A stretch of 47,132 nt of DNA from Tannerella sp. GTDB lineage: Bacteria > Bacteroidota > Bacteroidia > Bacteroidales > Tannerellaceae. The stretch spans positions 1-47,132 of the forward strand of contig JAISCL010000070.1 in NCBI GenBank assembly GCA_031265585.1. Direction: 5' to 3'. This document shows, in pieces, positions 42,287 to 47,132 of this stretch. The translations under genes were made by a program, and so were the position numbers. The notes under the pieces were generated by a model. That model ran no database searches, was not told the DNA's origin, and saw nothing but the letters and a program-made list of their open reading frames with translations. Position 1 is the stretch's first letter; the number at the start of each line of letters is the position of its first letter.

Positions 42287-43651
42287 ATGATATTAATAGT
42301 AGATGACGATTCCGCCGTTCGCTCTTCGCTGACATTCCTGCTGAAGCGCGCCGGCTATGAAACACAGGCGGTAGAAACGCCGGAAAAAGCGCTGGAGACG
42401 GTCCGGAAGGTCGCTCCCCGCCTCATCCTGATGGATATGAACTTTACGCGGACCACTTCAGGCGAAGAAGGCCTTCAGCTGTTGAAACAGGTGCGGATCT
42501 TCCGGCCGGACGTCCCCGTCATTCTGATTACGGCGTGGGGATCCATCTCCCTGGCCGTTCAGGGGATGCGGAACGGAGCCTTCGACTTTATGACAAAACC
42601 GTGGAACAACCGGCAGTTGCTCAACTCCATACAGACGGCTATCGAACTGACCGCACAAAAGGAAGAACAGCCGGAGCCGCTCAACCGGACAGATGCCGAC
42701 AGGAAATTCCGGTTCGACAAAATAATCGGGAAAAGTGAAGCCCTGCTGGATCTCCTGACTACCGTCTCACGCATCGCGCCGACGAACGCCGCCGTACTGA
42801 TAACGGGAGAAAGCGGTACCGGAAAGGAACTGATCGCGGAAGCGATTCACGAAAATAGCCGGAGAGCCGGCGAAGCTTTCGTAAAAGTCAATCTGGGCGG
42901 GCTTTCCCGGAGCCTCTTTGAAAGCGAAATGTTCGGCCATAAAAAAGGAGCGTTCACCGACGCCCGCACCGACCGCAAAGGACGCTTTGAAATGGCCGAT
43001 AAAGGAACCGTCTTCCTCGACGAAATCGGAGACCTCGACCTCTCCTGCCAGGTTAAACTGCTGCGCGTCCTGCAGGATCAGACATTTGAAGTGCTGGGAG
43101 ACAGCCGCCCGCGCAAGGTGGATGTCCGGATCGTAAGCGCCACCAACCGCGATCTTCGCCGGATGGTGGCAGACCGGACGTTCCGTGAAGACCTTTTTTA
43201 CCGCATCAACCTGATCACCGTACATCTCCCCCCGCTACGCGAGAGAAGGGACGATATCCCCCTGCTGGCCTCCTTCTTCGCAGACAGACAGGCGAAAAAG
43301 GTACAGTTTACCCCCGAAGCGATCGCCTACCTGAAAAATCAGCCCTATCCGGGAAATATCCGTGAACTGAAAAACCTGGTTGAACGGACCATGCTCGTCT
43401 CCGGGAAAAAAATGCCGGACGCCTCCGACTTCCGGAAACAAAACCGGCAGGATCTGTCCGCCAAACCGGAGGCTGCGCTGTCGGGACTCACACTCGACGA
43501 AATTGAAAAACAGACGATCCTCCGCGCCATTGAAAAACATTCCGGAAATATCTCCCACATTGCATCCGCCCTCGGCATAAGCCGCGCAGCGCTCTACCGG
43601 AGACTGGAAAAATACAGTATTAACCCCCTTTCTTCCGACAAAAGGACTTAA
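42287..43651 (+). CDS. Sigma-54-dependent response regulator (NtrC family)
   Basis: A 454-aa protein. The receiver domain covers 1-115 with acidic pocket VDDD, phospho-acceptor Asp in LILMDMNF, conserved Thr in ILITAWGS and Lys in MTKPW. The AAA+ domain has Walker A GESGTGKELIAEAI, the loop GAFTDA in place of the canonical GAFTGA, and Walker B GTVFLDEIGDL. The Fis-type HTH is NISHIASALGISRAALYRRL. ATG 42287 has AAAGGA 7-11 bp upstream and starts at the receiver; a longer reading from 42245 adds a non-conserved leader. It should open the sigma-54 promoters at 32239 and 40689. Confidence 0.95.
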   Translation: MILIVDDDSAVRSSLTFLLKRAGYETQAVETPEKALETVRKVAPRLILMDMNFTRTTSGEEGLQLLKQVRIFRPDVPVILITAWGSISLAVQGMRNGAFDFMTKPWNNRQLLNSIQTAIELTAQKEEQPEPLNRTDADRKFRFDKIIGKSEALLDLLTTVSRIAPTNAAVLITGESGTGKELIAEAIHENSRRAGEAFVKVNLGGLSRSLFESEMFGHKKGAFTDARTDRKGRFEMADKGTVFLDEIGDLDLSCQVKLLRVLQDQTFEVLGDSRPRKVDVRIVSATNRDLRRMVADRTFREDLFYRINLITVHLPPLRERRDDIPLLASFFADRQAKKVQFTPEAIAYLKNQPYPGNIRELKNLVERTMLVSGKKMPDASDFRKQNRQDLSAKPEAALSGLTLDEIEKQTILRAIEKHSGNISHIASALGISRAALYRRLEKYSINPLSSDKRT

Positions 43652-43675
43652 AGTCTTAACTCTCCCTCCAAAACA

Positions 43676-44965
43676 ATGAAACTGAAAGCCATGTTCCGGA
43701 TCCTGACGCTTTTATTGCTGGTCATACCGGCAGGACTGAGCTATTATGTCTTTTATTCTTCATCGTTCTATCTCTTTTTTGCTGTCGAAGTATTGATTTT
43801 TATCACGGCAATCTGCCTGTTCGCTTTTTACCGGCGGATCATTAAACCGTTACAAATTATCGGGGACGGCATGGATCTGCTGAAGGAACAGGACTTCAGC
43901 TCCCGCTTGAGGCGCGTCGGACAAATAGAAGCCGACCGCATCGTAGATGTCTTTAACAAAATGATGGAACAGCTCAAAAATGAACGGCTTTACCTGCGGG
44001 AACAGAATCATTTCTTAGACCTCCTCGTCAACGCCTCGCCCCTGGGTGTGATCATCCTTGACCTGGATGGGAACATCCGGGCGGCAAACCCGGCAGCCTG
44101 CAAAATCTTCGGCCTGAAATATTCCGGAAACATAGCCGGTAAAAAACTGACCGCCATCGATTCTCCCTTAGCGGCAGAACTGGCTCACCTGAAAAAATAC
44201 GACTCGCAGATCATACGCCTCAACAACGCCAGTATCTACAAATGCACCCACTCCTCCTTTATTGACCGGGGATTTCAACACTCCTTCCTTCTGATCGAAT
44301 CACTGACGGAAGAAGTCTTCAAAGCAGAGAAAAAAGCCTACGAAAAAGTCATCCGCATGATCGCACACGAGGTAAACAATACAACCGCCGGCATTACTTC
44401 CATGCTGGATACCCTCCAGGATACATTCAAAGAGACGGAAGATATCAATGATGTACTGCAGGTTGCGATCGAACGCTGTTACAGCATGACCCGCTTTATT
44501 ACCAATTTCGCAGACGTGGTGCGCATCCCGGAACCGCAGCTGCAGGAAAGAAATCTCAATCAGCTGGTCTCCTCCGGGAAACGCTTCATGGAAAACGCCT
44601 GCCGGAACCGGAACATACAGATCGTGATGGAGCTGTCGGACACGTCTCCCCTGGTGAAAATAGACAGTGTGCTGTTCGAGCAGGTGCTGGTCAACATCAT
44701 TAAAAACGCCGCCGAATCCATCGGCCGGGACGGCAGGATCCATATCCGCACCGCAAACGATCCCGTCTGCCTCGAAATCGCCGATACCGGGAAAGGAATA
44801 GACAAAGAAACAGAAGCCCGACTGTTCAGCCCCTTCTTCTCCACCAAGTCAAACGGACAGGGCCTGGGCCTCATCTTCATACGCGAAGTCTTAAACAAAC
44901 ACGGCTACACCTTCTCATTACAGACAGGAACAGACCGCCTCACCCGGTTCCGTATCTGGATGTAA
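43676..44965 (+). CDS. Sensor histidine kinase (NtrY-like)
   Basis: A 429-aa kinase. Two membrane helices at about 8-27 and 33-50 enclose almost no periplasmic loop, so sensing is in the membrane or cytoplasm. A HAMP-like linker (RRIIKPLQIIGDGMDLLKEQ) follows, then a PAS domain (FLDLLVNASPLGVIILDLDG), H-box RMIAHEVNNTTAGI with phospho-His, N-box NIIKNAAES, and G-boxes EIADTGKGID and GQGLGLIF. The tiny extracytoplasmic part fits an intramembrane-sensing kinase paired with an ABC exporter, as in envelope stress or peptide-antibiotic response systems. It begins 24 bp after the regulator. Confidence 0.95.
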   Translation: MKLKAMFRILTLLLLVIPAGLSYYVFYSSSFYLFFAVEVLIFITAICLFAFYRRIIKPLQIIGDGMDLLKEQDFSSRLRRVGQIEADRIVDVFNKMMEQLKNERLYLREQNHFLDLLVNASPLGVIILDLDGNIRAANPAACKIFGLKYSGNIAGKKLTAIDSPLAAELAHLKKYDSQIIRLNNASIYKCTHSSFIDRGFQHSFLLIESLTEEVFKAEKKAYEKVIRMIAHEVNNTTAGITSMLDTLQDTFKETEDINDVLQVAIERCYSMTRFITNFADVVRIPEPQLQERNLNQLVSSGKRFMENACRNRNIQIVMELSDTSPLVKIDSVLFEQVLVNIIKNAAESIGRDGRIHIRTANDPVCLEIADTGKGIDKETEARLFSPFFSTKSNGQGLGLIFIREVLNKHGYTFSLQTGTDRLTRFRIWM

Positions 44966-44991
44966 AACGAAGAGATCGTTTTAATCACTAA

Positions 44992-46119
44992 CTATTGCCC
45001 GCATATTTCGTGAACCGCATCATATACCCGTTCCTGTTCTTCGGGCGTCTGACAATAGGTGACAACGATCAGTTTCATGCCCGGACGCCAGAGTTGACGG
45101 ACGGTCTGTTTGATGACATCAATGTCTCCCACGATCCTTGCATTCAGCACAATGCCCGAACCGGCCAGCGTTTCGGCAAACGGCAGTGCGGGGTTGGGAT
45201 TGGGGTCTGTTTCCGGCGAAAAAGCGGCATCCATCATACGCAACCCTTTTATTTCGCTCATTACCGGAAGTTTATTGGAATAGTCTCCGCAGGAATGAAG
45301 TACGGGGCCTCCGTAAGCCTGACCTACTTTCTCAAATGAAGGAACCGCACATTCCAGATAATCCCTGTTGGAAAGCATCACAATATTGTCGTCGCTTTGT
45401 CCGTAGCCGTCGAAATTCCGCGCGGAAGCGAAGCTGTGCCCGGGATTGACGAGGCATTCGCCGATCAGTTTTTTCTGTTCGGCCACGAAGTCAATCATCA
45501 GACCGGCAAGGGTATCAAGAAACCGTTTCACCGTCCCGGGGTCGAGAATCATATCCATCATGACCGATTCCGTGTTGACTGTCAGCGTCGAAGTATTAAG
45601 CGGCGACTGGGCGTCGGTAAAACACAGCGGCAGTTTGCCTTTTGTCCGGTTCATGAAATAATCAATCATCTCCAGCACATGTTTTCCGACGGCGGTTTGG
45701 GCGACCGGTTGCGGCTCGTATTGAAGGGCCTCGGCGACCGTTTCGAACCGGTAATGCGAAGCGGGTGCCTGTCCCGGATTCCACACGTAATCAATACCGT
45801 AAGCCGAAGCGTAAACCCCGATGCCATACCAGGGTTCCAGGAAATTGGGAATATCGGCCTTATACTCCATACTTTTCTGCAGGCAACCCAGCTGCAATGC
45901 CAGCGAGCGCTGCATGTCGCGGCTTCCGTCGGCAAAGACTTCCGCCGCCCGCATTCTCCGGTAAACGGCCACGCCGGAACGGGCTTTCCAGAAAGCGCCG
46001 GTTTTTTTCAGCAGTTCATTTTCATAAGCTGCATAAGCATCCAAATCAAATCTCTCTGGAGAAACAGGCGTGATTTCCGTCGCCTGCGAATCGCGTTTTG
46101 TAATGTCAAACTGTTTCAT
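44992..46119 (-). CDS. Uroporphyrinogen decarboxylase-family protein
   Basis: A 375-aa TIM-barrel protein of the URO-D superfamily: IPNFLEPWYGIGVYASAYGI, FTDAQSPLNTSTLTVNTESV, GPVLHSCGDYSNKLPVMSEI and GMKLIVVTYCQTPEEQERVY. The H-S-C-G-D-Y segment lies where methyltransferase relatives place metal or substrate ligands. It is unlikely to be the haem enzyme: the N-terminal Arg cluster of true HemE is missing. Relatives are often catabolic C1 or glycan-associated proteins. It follows the MFS transporter gene on the same strand, 110 bp downstream, and its substrate may be what that transporter imports. Confidence 0.8.
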   Translation of the reverse strand: MKQFDITKRDSQATEITPVSPERFDLDAYAAYENELLKKTGAFWKARSGVAVYRRMRAAEVFADGSRDMQRSLALQLGCLQKSMEYKADIPNFLEPWYGIGVYASAYGIDYVWNPGQAPASHYRFETVAEALQYEPQPVAQTAVGKHVLEMIDYFMNRTKGKLPLCFTDAQSPLNTSTLTVNTESVMMDMILDPGTVKRFLDTLAGLMIDFVAEQKKLIGECLVNPGHSFASARNFDGYGQSDDNIVMLSNRDYLECAVPSFEKVGQAYGGPVLHSCGDYSNKLPVMSEIKGLRMMDAAFSPETDPNPNPALPFAETLAGSGIVLNARIVGDIDVIKQTVRQLWRPGMKLIVVTYCQTPEEQERVYDAVHEICGQ

Positions 46120-46142
46120 ATTAATCTATTTTTAATTCGAAC

Positions 46143-46227
46143 CGGCAGTTGGCAGTCAGTAGAATAAAGCCGCGGTTTCATGCATAAAATCCAATTGCCA
46201 TGCGGCGAACCTGTCTGCTAACTGCCG
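46143..46227. repeat. Imperfect 17-bp inverted repeat
   Basis: CGGCAGTTGGCAGTCAG (46143-46159) and CTGTCTGCTAACTGCCG (46211-46227) pair at 15 of 17 positions, with GCCGC/GCGGC nested inside. It occupies the gap between the transporter stop and the URO-D gene and could cap the transporter mRNA or attenuate the downstream gene. Confidence 0.6.
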
Positions 46228-46229
46228 AT

Positions 46230-47132
46230 TCACATTTTTATTTCTTTTACAGGTACAAGAATTTTCAACGCAAGCCATGCAATCAGATAGGCCATGCCTG
46301 CGATCGTGAAAATAATGAGATAATTGCCGGTAGTCTGCAAAATCCAGCCGACTGCAGGCGAAAAAAGGATACCGCCGACGGCGCCGGCAAAACTTGTCAG
46401 GCCGGTGACGGAACCGACGGTTGATTTCGGATAAATGTCCGAAACAACCGTATAGATATTCGCGCCCCAGGCCTGATGCGCCGCCGTTGCCAGTCCGATG
46501 AGCGCAATTGCGCCCGTCAGCGACGGAAACCACGCCAGCAACACGACCGGCGTTACGGCTATCGCGGCAATCAGGATGGTGGTTTTCCTCGCGAAGTCAA
46601 GGCTTTTTCCTTTCCGGATAAAAAAGGAAGAAAGCCAGCCTCCGCCGATGCCGCCCAGCGACGACATCGAGTAGATGACAATCAGCGGAAAACCGAAACT
46701 TTGCAGATCAAGTCCGAATTGCCCGTGCAGGTATTTCGGCAGCCAGAAAAGGAAAAACCACCAGATCGGGTCGGTAACAAACCGGCCGATGCAGATGCCC
46801 AGCGTCTGCCGGTATTTGAGCAGTTTCGGCCAGGGCACGGCTTTCGTTTCCTCCGCCCCGGAATCGGAAAGGATATAAGCCAGTTCCCCGGCGGACGCTT
46901 TCTTTTCGGGCGAACGGTAAAACGCCAGCCAGAAAAACAGCCAGACGAATCCCAGCAGGCCTGCCGTGACAAAGGCCGACTGCCAGCCGAAACGGATGGC
47001 CAGCCAGGGGATAAGGATCGGCGAGAGGATGACTCCGACGGTGGAGCCGGCGTTGAAAAGTCCGGTTGCGAAAGCCCTTTCTTTTTTCGGAAACCATTCG
47101 GCGACGGTTTTAATGGCGGCAGGGAAGTTGGC
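46230..47132 (-). CDS. MFS transporter, hexuronate (ExuT)-like, 5'-truncated by the window
   Basis: 300 residues to the edge, reading ANFPAAIKTVAEWFPKKERA at the truncated end, then FNAGSTVGVILSPILIPWLA and the central loop KKASAGELAYILSD. About eight helices follow, including SLGGIGGGWLSSFFIRKGKS and SVTGLTSFAGAVGGILFSPA. A shorter start at the internal Val or Met near 46838 would lose four helices, so the gene clearly continues beyond 47132. The N-F-P-A-A-I-K and W-F-P-K-K-E-R-A motifs fit the anion:cation symporter family that imports hexuronates or similar sugar acids. The URO-D gene follows it. Confidence 0.9.
   Translation of the reverse strand, partial: ANFPAAIKTVAEWFPKKERAFATGLFNAGSTVGVILSPILIPWLAIRFGWQSAFVTAGLLGFVWLFFWLAFYRSPEKKASAGELAYILSDSGAEETKAVPWPKLLKYRQTLGICIGRFVTDPIWWFFLFWLPKYLHGQFGLDLQSFGFPLIVIYSMSSLGGIGGGWLSSFFIRKGKSLDFARKTTILIAAIAVTPVVLLAWFPSLTGAIALIGLATAAHQAWGANIYTVVSDIYPKSTVGSVTGLTSFAGAVGGILFSPAVGWILQTTGNYLIIFTIAGMAYLIAWLALKILVPVKEIKM

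Noticed and set aside
46708-47097. Minus-strand 129-aa reading frame near the window end
   Set aside because: It is an Arg/Gly-rich shadow of the transporter gene, whose correct frame stays open to the edge.

Overview
The window reads as a chromosomal segment of a Bacteroidales-type bacterium. Supporting signs are several promoters of the Bacteroidetes form (TTG/TTTG, about 19 bp, TAnnTTTG), a protein built from SusC/TonB-plug-like repeats, an N-succinylornithine-type ArgE deacetylase, an AAA-ATPase-like/PD-(D/E)XK protein, and DUF3791/DUF3990 remnants. I cannot name the genus. Base composition (judged by eye) is a mosaic: about 1-2 kb is GC-rich and very C-skewed, 6.8-11.5 kb is strongly AT-rich, and 32-44.9 kb is GC-rich.

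Left accessory region (1-11.6 kb): two homologous, convergently oriented sets of virion-like genes face each other. The left set (1-1976, +) has a tail-like protein, a coiled-coil protein and a 135-aa protein; its first two genes are broken by frameshifts, and the coiled-coil gene also by a palindromic insert. The right set (3387-6766, -) is intact and adds a 530-aa protein resembling an HK97-fold major capsid protein. Between them sit a DinJ/YafQ-like toxin-antitoxin pair, a small XRE regulator and an unrecognised 79-aa gene. Immediately upstream of the right set, on the same strand, lies a 1529-aa DUF4062-STAND ATPase with a beta-propeller-like C-terminal half and zinc ribbon, the type of protein used in antiphage and nucleotide-sensing defence.

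Middle (11.9-31.7 kb): mostly housekeeping or conserved genes. These are a GH29 alpha-L-fucosidase, a 21-bp-period repeat array, a possible minus-strand small RNA, a four-gene run (N-acetyl sugar amidotransferase, ribF, argE', flippase), a PurF-like protein lacking the N-terminal Cys, a graveyard of gene remnants, an AAA/PD-(D/E)XK protein, dinB (possibly leaderless), clpB, an OmpA lipoprotein, dusB, a UvrD-type helicase and a membrane acyltransferase-like protein.

Right (31.8-45 kb): a complete tripartite export locus. It has a MacA-like adaptor, a LolD/MacB-type ATPase, four FtsX/MacB permeases arranged A-B-A'-B', a secreted protein with three TonB-plug-like repeats, a TolC-type outer membrane protein, and a sigma-54 response regulator with its NtrY-like kinase. 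The adaptor and TolC genes share the same regulatory layout: an inverted-repeat site of the form TGTCCG-N4-CGGACA lies exactly 52.5 bp (centre to motif start) upstream of a sigma-54-type -24/-12 element, which ends 26 bp before the start codon. A 41-bp tandem array, with a 123-bp higher-order period, sits just upstream of the adaptor promoter. The window ends with a URO-D-family protein and a 5'-truncated MFS transporter on the minus strand.
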